This document shows positions 21,248-28,722 of a stretch of DNA of 41,223 nt, piece by piece. The DNA comes from a virus: IMG/VR virus record IMGVR_UViG_3300036770_001425, positions 1-41,223 of that record. One strand, written 5' to 3'. The notes under the pieces were generated by a model that saw nothing but the letters and a program-made list of their open reading frames with translations, had not been told where the DNA came from and searched no databases. The position numbers were made by a program, and so were the translations under genes. Each line of letters begins with the position of its first letter. Position 1 is the first letter of the stretch.

Positions 21248-24067
21248 CTACCTGTAGATTGCAGTTGGAACTACGGTGATTCTGTTGGTCCCGCCAACCT
21301 GATGCACCTCCCACATTGCGCGCACGTAGTTGGTGGACCCGGTCCCGCCGTCTACCGTGAATGTAGACCCGTTTGGCGAGTATGCGAGTGAAGGGAGCGT
21401 AACCGTTCGCGTTGACGTATCCGGGTAGATGTCCAGTGAACCGCGCTGGCCCGGACTCGGGTTTGTCCACGCGAGAACAGTGTCACCCGTCAATGCCACC
21501 CGATGGCGCGCCGGCATTTCAGACGAGTTCGGGATTGTGGTCGTTGCGCCATAAACCACCTCTCGCGCTCCGCCCGCGAACGCATCAATCAGGTGTGCCA
21601 TGCCGGAAGCTGGCGTGATGATGTTCTGTGCCGCTACGGTCGTTAGGGTGGCGCTTGAGCCGCCAGAGCCGTTGTTGTTATACGTCCTGATGAACGTGCT
21701 CGGATTGCTTCCCAGCTTGCTTGCGATGTGAGCGAGGTTGTTGGCGACGATGTAGGTTCCGCTCCCGCTCGATCCGCTGGTGAAATTCACGTACGCCATT
21801 TCGGCGCCAACCGTTGATGCGAGTTCATCGGAAACGAACTGATTCCCGATGATGTGCGCGGACCCGATGTTTTCCAGGTTGATCGCTCGCCCGGTATATT
21901 CGCCAATGGTGTTGCCGTTGATCCTGACGTGCGCTCCAACGGCCGATCCACTCAAACTGACGCGGATGTGCTCGGTGCCTCCAACGCTTGATCCCGGCGT
22001 CAGGATATTCATGGGCATCGTGTTGCCGGTGATCTCGTGACGACTGGACGTGGAGGATGTGCTGATGACAATGGTGGAGCCTTCGCCGTTCACGAATCGG
22101 TTGCCCTCAATTAGGTTGGTCAACCCACGACTGGCTAGGATGGCTGGATGACCTCGGCCTTGGCTTGCGTACAGCCCGCGAAGCCATCCCGAGATCACGT
22201 TGTTTCTGGCGCGTAGCACCTTTGTGCTATAGCTCGCGCCGTCCCCGTAGATTGCGCCCCCGTCCGTGCCGGTGATTGTGTTGCCCTCGATTGTCAGGTC
22301 GTCCACGTCGCCGTATTGGCCCCATTGGAGGTGAACGCCAACGCCTCTGGGCGCCGCTCCACCAACCGAATCCAGCACGTTCGTGAACATGTTCCCGCGC
22401 ACAACAACCGTTCCACAGTCGGCAATCCCAAGAGCCTTCGCCCTCGCGTTGGCGATTGTGTTGCCGTCGATAGCCACGTCGTTCGCGTGCTGCAATATAA
22501 TGCCGCCAGAAAACGTCGAGTTGTGCGTTACCGCTGTCCCTGTGTTTGGGCCAATCTCCACGACGCCGGACCTGTTCGCGCCGTCGATGATGTTTCCGGT
22601 GACGCGGACGCGTGTAAGTTCGCGACTGGTAGCGGAGTCCAGAACCCCTAGATACATTCCGTTTGCCCCAACCGGCTTGATGATGTTCCCGCTAATCAGC
22701 ACGTCCGAAATGGTTGTGTTCGTGATGCCACCCTCAGCGGACACGCGGATGGCGGATGGCGTGTTGCCAGCGTTTGGCGCGTATGGTCGCAGGGTGTTAT
22801 TTGCAACGATGAAGTTGGTGCTAACCTGGCTCGCTGCGTATTGAGTGAACGCAATGCAATCGTCGGTTGATTCAATGTCACAACCAATGATCGAGACGTT
22901 GCCGCTGTTGCCGACGTGGATGCCGTCAGCGTTCACGCCCCATCGATCTGGATATGTGTCATTGTTGCCGTGAGTCTGAGCGATGCGCAGGTCCCGAAGC
23001 ATAGCCCTGTCGCTGTTGCGCACGTAGATTCCGAATGAGCCGAAAGCTTCAACCTTGATCCCGCTAACGGTTAGGTTCGTGGCGTTGTCGAACCAGAAGC
23101 CCATCTGTTTGCCGTAATTGCTCCCGGATGATGTCGTCTGATTCGTGGCGTTTCCGTTGATGGTTGCGGTTCCTATGATCGCGAGGCTGTTGTACGTTCC
23201 GGCATCGGAGAAATGAAACAGGGACGGGTGCGTCGTATCCCATGTCGCGGTTGCCGGAACCTGTATCACGCCGTGCAATTCCAGCGTCAGGTTCGTCACC
23301 GCCGTATTAGGGCGAATGCTGTTCGGTCCAACGTAGACCGTGGAGCCGTTGTTTGGCAGCACGAGGTGACCTCCGGAAGCTGCCCATGTGATGGCGGTCT
23401 GAATCCGCGCAGCGTTGTTGCTAGCTTCGGATGTGCTGCCGGATCGAAGGCCGAACTGAAACAGTGAAACCGGCCTGTCCAAGAGAACCCACGCACCGGT
23501 ACCGTTGCTGATTCTTCCGCCGTACGCATTGGTTCCGGTCGTTGAGTTGACCCAGTAATAGACGCCGCCACCACCATCGCCAGCCGATGAATAGCCAAGC
23601 GTGCGCACCGACTTGGACGTCCTGCCCGACATCGCGAGCATGTCTGAAACGGTTGAAACAGATTCAACGGCATCCGCGAATTCAACGCCGCCTTCAGCCT
23701 CATCGGACAAGCGCATCACTTGGCCAGAGAGGGCGGTTCCAAGGCGCACGGCCGGCGTCACGAGTTGAAGGTTTGTAACCCCTCGAAGCGTGGTTATGCC
23801 GCCGTCCATGTAGAGTGATGCGGCGCCATACAGCCCGATGTCTGTGGCGTCTAGCGTCAGAGTCGCAATGTCTCGGAACTCGAAATCATTCGTCAAAGAT
23901 CCGCTGATGATTGGCTTTCCGGTCAACGTGTTGGTCGATGTGTCCAGTCTGATTCTGGCGTTGATTTGCTCCTGAACATTCCCGGTCGTGTTCGTCAGGT
24001 GCCACTGCTTGACCTGTGCAAAGCACGCAGCGGACAAAAGGAAGAGGATGGTGAGGAAACGAATCAT
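21248..24067 (-). CDS. Right-handed beta-helix tailspike/depolymerase-like protein with signal peptide (939 aa)
   Basis: Residues 1-18 are a classical export signal (IRFLTILFLLSAACFA, probable cleavage before QVKQW). Residues about 20-125 resemble a tailspike head domain. From SVRTLGYSSAGDGGGGVYYW onward there are many short coils (NVSIIGCDIESTDDCIAF, NVLISGNIIKPVGANGMYLG) of the pectate-lyase / NosD-type parallel beta-helix. A beta-rich C-terminal domain follows. Start chosen at the ATG that overlaps the preceding stop (ATGA). A signal peptide on a phage spike is unusual and suggests secretion or an altered assembly route. Substrate is probably a surface polysaccharide; that is inference. 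Confidence 0.8.
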   Translation of the reverse strand: MIRFLTILFLLSAACFAQVKQWHLTNTTGNVQEQINARIRLDTSTNTLTGKPIISGSLTNDFEFRDIATLTLDATDIGLYGAASLYMDGGITTLRGVTNLQLVTPAVRLGTALSGQVMRLSDEAEGGVEFADAVESVSTVSDMLAMSGRTSKSVRTLGYSSAGDGGGGVYYWVNSTTGTNAYGGRISNGTGAWVLLDRPVSLFQFGLRSGSTSEASNNAARIQTAITWAASGGHLVLPNNGSTVYVGPNSIRPNTAVTNLTLELHGVIQVPATATWDTTHPSLFHFSDAGTYNSLAIIGTATINGNATNQTTSSGSNYGKQMGFWFDNATNLTVSGIKVEAFGSFGIYVRNSDRAMLRDLRIAQTHGNNDTYPDRWGVNADGIHVGNSGNVSIIGCDIESTDDCIAFTQYAASQVSTNFIVANNTLRPYAPNAGNTPSAIRVSAEGGITNTTISDVLISGNIIKPVGANGMYLGVLDSATSRELTRVRVTGNIIDGANRSGVVEIGPNTGTAVTHNSTFSGGIILQHANDVAIDGNTIANARAKALGIADCGTVVVRGNMFTNVLDSVGGAAPRGVGVHLQWGQYGDVDDLTIEGNTITGTDGGAIYGDGASYSTKVLRARNNVISGWLRGLYASQGRGHPAILASRGLTNLIEGNRFVNGEGSTIVISTSSTSSRHEITGNTMPMNILTPGSSVGGTEHIRVSLSGSAVGAHVRINGNTIGEYTGRAINLENIGSAHIIGNQFVSDELASTVGAEMAYVNFTSGSSGSGTYIVANNLAHIASKLGSNPSTFIRTYNNNGSGGSSATLTTVAAQNIITPASGMAHLIDAFAGGAREVVYGATTTIPNSSEMPARHRVALTGDTVLAWTNPSPGQRGSLDIYPDTSTRTVTLPSLAYSPNGSTFTVDGGTGSTNYVRAMWEVHQVGGTNRITVVPTAIYR

Positions 24068-24342
24068 GCGCCCCATTCTGAGTTGGAGGTTCCGGACGTG
24101 TTCTTGTACCAGACGGTTGTTCCGCTTGCGGAAGACTGGAAATAGATAGCTGGACCTGTCGCCGTCACGTTGCCGTTGGGTTCTGCGGATCCGGAAGAAA
24201 TCGCACGCGACCCGACAATAAGGTCCGCGATCTTGATGCGTTTCGTTACGCCTGCCGATACGTCCACGATAGGGATGTAATCGTTTGCCGGGTCAACTTG
24301 ACCAGCGGTCATCAGCGTCAGCTTGCTTGTCTTTGTGCCCAT
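24064..24342 (-). CDS. Small tail-spike-associated protein (92 aa)
   Basis: N-terminal KLTLMTAGQVDPANDYIPIVDVSAG and C-terminal AIYFQSSASGTTVWYKN are typical of short fibre/spike attachment pieces. It directly precedes and overlaps (ATGA) the beta-helix gene. Possibly a connector or a split N-terminal domain of the spike. Not tied to a named family. Confidence 0.65.
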   Translation of the reverse strand: MGTKTSKLTLMTAGQVDPANDYIPIVDVSAGVTKRIKIADLIVGSRAISSGSAEPNGNVTATGPAIYFQSSASGTTVWYKNTSGTSNSEWGA

Positions 24343-24352
24343 GTTGAAAAGT

Positions 24353-24389
24353 GGGGCCGGTAGTGAAACCCATGAAACCTACCGGCCCC
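24353..24389 (-). terminator. Strong hairpin after the head genes, possible terminator
   Basis: Perfect 11-bp arms GGGGCCGGTAG (24353-24363) and CTACCGGCCCC (24379-24389) with a 15-base loop lie in the only sizeable gap between head and spike genes. On the minus strand the stem is followed by ACTTTTCAAC, a weak T-run. It may terminate or attenuate late transcription so that head proteins are made in excess. Confidence 0.6.
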
Positions 24390-24404
24390 GTGCGCGTGGA
24401 AGAA

Positions 24405-24797
24405 TCAGAACAGAAGGGCCAGCTCAGAAGTGAACTCCGTCTGGTCCCCGGTGGTGGAACTCATCGCAATATTCACGCGGATGTACCGCAAGCAGGTGCG
24501 AGGCAGCCTCCAGCGAAAATACTTTTCAGCGGTCGCATTGGACACGCCGGTCAGGACAAGCGTTTCGCACTCGTCGATCTGCGTGAAGGTGGAGTTGTCC
24601 GCCGAGTCCTGCAATGTGACCGTGATGGTCTGGCCAGTTGCGCAGGTCGTGGCTGGGATATAGAACTCAACCTCGGAGTATTCGCCGGCAAACTGCGGCG
24701 CAGCGAGTTCAAGGTCAATGGCGCTGGAATTTGCGTTGGTGTTCTGCGCGGGAAGGGCGCGCGTGACCAGGAAGTTAACGTCTTTTCGAGAGTGCAT
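24405..24797 (-). CDS. Bbp16-like capsid cement protein (putative, 130 aa)
   Basis: Follows the major capsid gene. The sequence is beta-rich, with QFAGEYSEVEFYIPATTCATGQTITVTLQDS and KYFRWRLPRTCLRYIRVNIAM, a pattern I associate with the BPP-1 Bbp16 cement-protein family. That protein forms a jelly-roll stabilising the capsid. Position and length agree; the assignment is from memory. Confidence 0.55.
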   Translation of the reverse strand: MHSRKDVNFLVTRALPAQNTNANSSAIDLELAAPQFAGEYSEVEFYIPATTCATGQTITVTLQDSADNSTFTQIDECETLVLTGVSNATAEKYFRWRLPRTCLRYIRVNIAMSSTTGDQTEFTSELALLF

Positions 24798-24824
24798 CTT
24801 TTTCCTTTGGATGAATGTTGCCGA

Positions 24825-25772
24825 TTAGGACTCGATGGCGTCGGTGTCCAGGATCGAATCCGATTCGATGATAGGGATGCCAAACGCAGAGGTCGGCCGG
24901 TCAGCGACAGACTCAATACTGGTCGCAACCTTGGCCGTTGGCCCGGTCTGGATGACAACCGTGCGAGAGGTCTGCAACTGGCTGTTGGATCGGCGTGAAA
25001 CAAGAATCACGTCAGGTCGATAGCCGACTGGGATCTTGGCAAGGTGAGTCGCAATAATCGCGTCAGTCAGACCCTTGCCGCTGTCAGCGGTGAGATTGCA
25101 GATTCGGCTGGTACAATTCACGTTTCCGATCTGAAGCCCAAGCCAAGCCGTGAGGTGCGACACGTATCCAGGCAGCTTCTTGCCGTCCGTGTCTTCAATG
25201 GACTCCTCCATGAAGTCGGACAGCATGAGGGCGGAGTTTCGGCCGGCGATCATCTGGACATCCTGCACGCCGAATTTTACGAAGTACGCGCTGGATGCGG
25301 TGTTGCCGGTGGTTCCGCCTGCGCTGGTAGTCAACGCTCCGCCGAACACGTTGGCGGCTTTGAGTCCAGCGAACCCGAACGCGCCCGCGGTGGTGCCGTA
25401 GTAGATCTGCGATGCGGTGGCTCGCATTGCGGCGAGGCCGGCACCTACAGACTCTACAGCCTGCCACCAAGCCGCACCCTCTTCGGAGGCGTCCACGATG
25501 GCCTTGGCCAACTCGATGCGGGACTGCATCAAGTAGCACTCCACACGAGACTTCTTGAACGTGCTCTTGGTCGGCGTGACTCCTCGGCCGCCCTCGGTGA
25601 ACGCGGCGGACGGGAGCGCGGTGCGGGTCAGCGTGTCGTAACTGGTGCCAGCGATTTCACGCACCCCGAAGATCTCGAACTCGGGAACGTACTTTACGTT
25701 TTCCTCAATGAGTCCGACCGCCCTGTCGTGGCCCTTGCTTCGGGCCAGATCCAACATTGTAAGACGTGCCAT
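24825..25772 (-). CDS. Major capsid protein, HK97-like (315 aa)
   Basis: Located between the protease and the cement gene. The start ARLTMLDLARSKGHD, FEIFGVREIAGTSYDTLTRT, the middle REIELAKAIVDASEEG-type segment and the end AFGIPIIESDSILDTDA match the general pattern of BPP-1/HK97-type capsid proteins that carry no N-terminal delta domain. Length is normal. It is preceded by 17 bases with TTTCCTTT-rich DNA (AAAGGAAAAA on the coding strand), a strong ribosome-binding site suited to an abundant protein. Confidence 0.85.
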   Translation of the reverse strand: MARLTMLDLARSKGHDRAVGLIEENVKYVPEFEIFGVREIAGTSYDTLTRTALPSAAFTEGGRGVTPTKSTFKKSRVECYLMQSRIELAKAIVDASEEGAAWWQAVESVGAGLAAMRATASQIYYGTTAGAFGFAGLKAANVFGGALTTSAGGTTGNTASSAYFVKFGVQDVQMIAGRNSALMLSDFMEESIEDTDGKKLPGYVSHLTAWLGLQIGNVNCTSRICNLTADSGKGLTDAIIATHLAKIPVGYRPDVILVSRRSNSQLQTSRTVVIQTGPTAKVATSIESVADRPTSAFGIPIIESDSILDTDAIES

Positions 25773-25789
25773 ATGTTTTTCCTTTCAGA

Positions 25790-26251
25790 TCAGTTTTTGG
25801 AAACGCGAAGCGCGCTGACGAGAAGTTCAAGGCCGGTCAGCTTTTCGTTTCGCTCGTGCTTCTCGGCTTCCTTGTGATTGTCCACCGGCTTGGTTTGACC
25901 CTGCGAGGCGAGGATCTCGGCAGCTTCCTTGGAAGCTGCGGTTTTGATGGCGGACGCGAAAAGCGTCTTGGCCTCGGCGACATCCTTGGGTGCGGTCTTC
26001 ACGCCCGCCGTATCCAGAAACGCCTTGGCGATGCCTTCCTGTTCGTTTGCTCGCGCCTCTGCGGCGGCAAGCTTATTGCTCAGGTCGGTGATTCGAGCCT
26101 CGACGTGGACGGAGAGGAAGCTCTGGTCTCCGGACGCCTGCGCTTTCTCGATTGCCTTGTCGTCCACGCCAAGCGCGGCAAAGGCACCCACGAGGAACGT
26201 CTCGCGGGCATTAGCTTCAACGCCCAGTAGGGCGAGAATCTTTTCCTTCAT
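25790..26251 (-). CDS. Possible nested scaffold protein from internal start (153 aa)
   Basis: The in-frame ATG at 26249-26251 (MKEKILALLGVEANAR) is preceded by GCAGGAGACAACAGCACC, an AGGAG box 11 bases upstream, a little far but otherwise good. The resulting product is purely helical and charged, as for lambda Nu3. It would be a second product of the protease gene. Not proven; the same sequence could act only as part of the long form. Confidence 0.45.
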   Translation of the reverse strand: MKEKILALLGVEANARETFLVGAFAALGVDDKAIEKAQASGDQSFLSVHVEARITDLSNKLAAAEARANEQEGIAKAFLDTAGVKTAPKDVAEAKTLFASAIKTAASKEAAEILASQGQTKPVDNHKEAEKHERNEKLTGLELLVSALRVSKN

Positions 26252-26878
26252 GGTGCTGTTGTCTCCTGCTTTTTCGGCTCCGTTCATCGGGGCCAAAAGT
26301 GATTTTGGGGTGCGGCTGTAGCGGTCAGAGCGGACGCTGGCCTTGGCAACTGGAGCGTCGAAGACCTCGGTGGCAAACCCGGCGGCAAGCGCGGCGTCGC
26401 CGTTCATCCAAGTCTCCTCGTCCATCATCTCGCGCAACTCCTCCTCGGACTTAGATGAGGAGCCCTTGTAGAGCTTCACGAGTGCGTTGGTGATGCCTTC
26501 GAGGATGTCAGCCTCCTTGCGCATGTCGTCCGCGCTTCCTTGGGTGTAGGACCAAGGATTGTGAATCATGACAAACGCAGCCTTGGCCATCTTGCGCGCT
26601 TTGCCTGCGGCGAAGATTACGGACGCAGCGGAAGCGGCAAGCCCATCGGTCACGGTCTCCACGTCCGGCAAACGCGACAGCATCGAATGAATCGCGATTG
26701 CATCGAAGACGTTGCCGCCGGGGCTATTGATGCGAACGACGATCTTGCCGCTCAACGCCTGAATCGCGTTGTGGAACGTCTGCGCCGTCGTGCCCCAGAA
26801 GCCGATTTCATCGTAGATGAAAACCTCGTTTGGAGCGCCTTCGGTGGCGGCTGCGCGGATGTTATAGAATTGGTTCAA
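25790..26878 (-). CDS. ClpP-type head maturation protease with scaffold-like C-terminus (362 aa)
   Basis: Residues 1-200 are a ClpP/SppA-like S49/S14 protease: VRINSPGGNVFDAIAI, then DGLAASAASVI with the nucleophile Ser83, and MIHNPW with His106. Residues 210-362 are helical and Ala/Glu/Lys-rich, as in scaffolds fused to phage proteases (lambda C-Nu3 style). An internal ATG at residue 210 with AGGAG upstream could start a separate scaffold. ATGA overlap with the portal gene. Confidence 0.88.
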   Translation of the reverse strand: MNQFYNIRAAATEGAPNEVFIYDEIGFWGTTAQTFHNAIQALSGKIVVRINSPGGNVFDAIAIHSMLSRLPDVETVTDGLAASAASVIFAAGKARKMAKAAFVMIHNPWSYTQGSADDMRKEADILEGITNALVKLYKGSSSKSEEELREMMDEETWMNGDAALAAGFATEVFDAPVAKASVRSDRYSRTPKSLLAPMNGAEKAGDNSTMKEKILALLGVEANARETFLVGAFAALGVDDKAIEKAQASGDQSFLSVHVEARITDLSNKLAAAEARANEQEGIAKAFLDTAGVKTAPKDVAEAKTLFASAIKTAASKEAAEILASQGQTKPVDNHKEAEKHERNEKLTGLELLVSALRVSKN

Positions 26879-28416
26879 GGTTGCTCCTCCTGTGTTTGCT
26901 GAATGGCGTATGCCACGGCCTGCGCTGGATCCGTTGGGACGCCTCCTGGATTGATGATTGCAGTCAATGGAACGCCTGTTTCATCTGCCACGCGTTGCGC
27001 CGTCAGGTAGTCACTAGCCCTTGCGCGGCAATGGCTTTCAACGTCTCCGCCGTCTTCTCCAACGATGTCGGAAAGCGTGCGAATGCCGACATTGAAGTCC
27101 TCGCGTCGGTTCTGGCTATCGCGCCCGATGTCCACGGAAAACTTTGGCGGCGTGCTGAAATCCCAGTTCCACCAATCGTCCGCAAACGGGATATAGCCGC
27201 GGTTCATGTAGACCGCGACAGCCCATTGCAGAAGCGCGGTTGCAGGCTTGTGCATGACGGCGATTCGGTTGTCAACGGCGCGTTGAACCTGGCCAACCAT
27301 GGAGCGCACGCTTGTGCCGTTGAGCTTGCTGGCATCCCACGCGAACTCATACGGGAGATCCATCCCGGCGAATGCTCCACGGGTGATGTACTCCATGAAG
27401 TTCTGCCACGCCTCGCCCGGCTTGTTGTTGTCCAAGCTAGTGATCTCGCCAGACGCTTTGATGTAGCGAATCAGGCCGCGTGCAATGGTCTGGCTCTGCG
27501 GCTCCGTGCTGGTGTTGCGGCTGCCTCCGCCGAGGGCGGAAGTGGGAGCGCGTCCGCTTTCGTTTTTCTCGATGTAGGCGATGGAAGAGCGCGCTTTGAT
27601 GCCGATCTTTTCGGCCTCGCGGGTCTCGCCTAGGTCGTACCAATCCAGTACGGCGCGAATCACAGATGGGATTCCACGGGCCTGCGAATGCCATTCTGGA
27701 TCAAAGAAGTGAACGACATCAGACGCTGGATATATGTTCCACTTGTGATTCGTGTAACGCTCTGCGGACGGCGGCAGAATGTTGTACCCGACCGGCTTCA
27801 TGTCGTCATTCATGATGACGCCAGCGGAGACAAAGCGACCCTCATAGCCTGCGGTTTCCGGAGCCTTCGGAACCGTCTGCATTCCCGAGTATCCAAGCGT
27901 TGGGCTGCCTACCCGATGCGCCTCTAACCACTGGATGCGCGGAGATCCTTCGGGCGTGATGCGCTTGATGGCAAACACGTCGCCGTCCCGATCCATGCAG
28001 AGCGACGCAAGACGCAGACCCATGCGCCAGTCGTACACTCCTCCACGCACGTCGCAGAGGTTGGCCCAGCGCGCCATAAGCGGCTTTGTGGAGGCGCGGA
28101 AGCGGTCGTCTGCGCCGATGTAGAGCGGTGCCCATGCGGCCCCAACCACGTAGTTGGCCAGCTTTCGGACAGCGCCAGAGACCATTCCGGAACCGCTGTA
28201 GATATAGCGGCCGTCTGAAATCATCGCGGCGTGCCGATGCTGCTTTAGGAACTCGGTCGCATCCTTGTTGAGCGTCGGACGCCAACCACGTTGCCCGCTC
28301 TCTTGCGGGTCTGGATACAGGCCAGTCGAAGCGCCAAATGATCCACCGGAAGGCGGCACAAGATCCGCGGCGGATGCCATCACAACCCGATTACGTTTGG
28401 CGGCTCGACGGCTCAT
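26875..28416 (-). CDS. Portal protein, lambda gpB-like family (513 aa)
   Basis: Start chosen at MSRRAAKRNR, which overlaps the gpW-like stop (ATGA). Characteristic pieces include HAAMISDGRYIYSG, QWLEAHRVGSPTLGYSG, HFFDPEWHSQARGIPSVIRAVLDWYDLGE and AGMDLPYEFAWDASKLNGTSVR, all typical of the lambda-type portal. It forms the dodecameric DNA gate at one capsid vertex and binds the terminase and the joiner. Placed between gpW and the protease exactly as in lambda. Confidence 0.9.
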   Translation of the reverse strand: MSRRAAKRNRVVMASAADLVPPSGGSFGASTGLYPDPQESGQRGWRPTLNKDATEFLKQHRHAAMISDGRYIYSGSGMVSGAVRKLANYVVGAAWAPLYIGADDRFRASTKPLMARWANLCDVRGGVYDWRMGLRLASLCMDRDGDVFAIKRITPEGSPRIQWLEAHRVGSPTLGYSGMQTVPKAPETAGYEGRFVSAGVIMNDDMKPVGYNILPPSAERYTNHKWNIYPASDVVHFFDPEWHSQARGIPSVIRAVLDWYDLGETREAEKIGIKARSSIAYIEKNESGRAPTSALGGGSRNTSTEPQSQTIARGLIRYIKASGEITSLDNNKPGEAWQNFMEYITRGAFAGMDLPYEFAWDASKLNGTSVRSMVGQVQRAVDNRIAVMHKPATALLQWAVAVYMNRGYIPFADDWWNWDFSTPPKFSVDIGRDSQNRREDFNVGIRTLSDIVGEDGGDVESHCRARASDYLTAQRVADETGVPLTAIINPGGVPTDPAQAVAYAIQQTQEEQP

Positions 28417-28682
28417 CGTGCAGCGTAAACGGTTGAGGTTGAGGTTGCTGTAACGCAGTTGTCTACCTGTGCTTGGGCGTCTTGGATCTCCGCCTGCCAC
28501 TCCTCCAAAGACCACCCGCGCCCGTTTCCGTATGAGAAAGAGCGGCCATTGATAGACGCAGACTGGATTCCGCCGGGGCCGTGCGTGGCCTTTTTCACGG
28601 CGGCTTTGTACCGCTCAAGCTCTGTATCAAGCTCGGCAGCGGTGAATCCGTAGTACGGTCCGTGTTGGACGGTTTGCGCCAT
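28413..28682 (-). CDS. gpW-like head-tail joining protein (89 aa)
   Basis: The order terL, this gene, portal equals lambda A-W-B. The sequence ELDTELERYKAAVKKATHG, then a short beta element (SASINGRSFSYG) and WSLEEWQAEIQDAQAQ matches the helix-hairpin-helix layout of gpW. Slightly longer than lambda gpW (68 residues). Confidence 0.7.
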   Translation of the reverse strand: MAQTVQHGPYYGFTAAELDTELERYKAAVKKATHGPGGIQSASINGRSFSYGNGRGWSLEEWQAEIQDAQAQVDNCVTATSTSTVYAAR

Positions 28683-28722
28683 CAGTTAGCGCCAACCATA
28701 ACCGGACCGTGTTGGATGCAAC

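Noticed and set aside
28683-28722. Hairpin terminator between terL and gpW
   Set aside because: Only a 5-bp stem with a long loop and no T-run.
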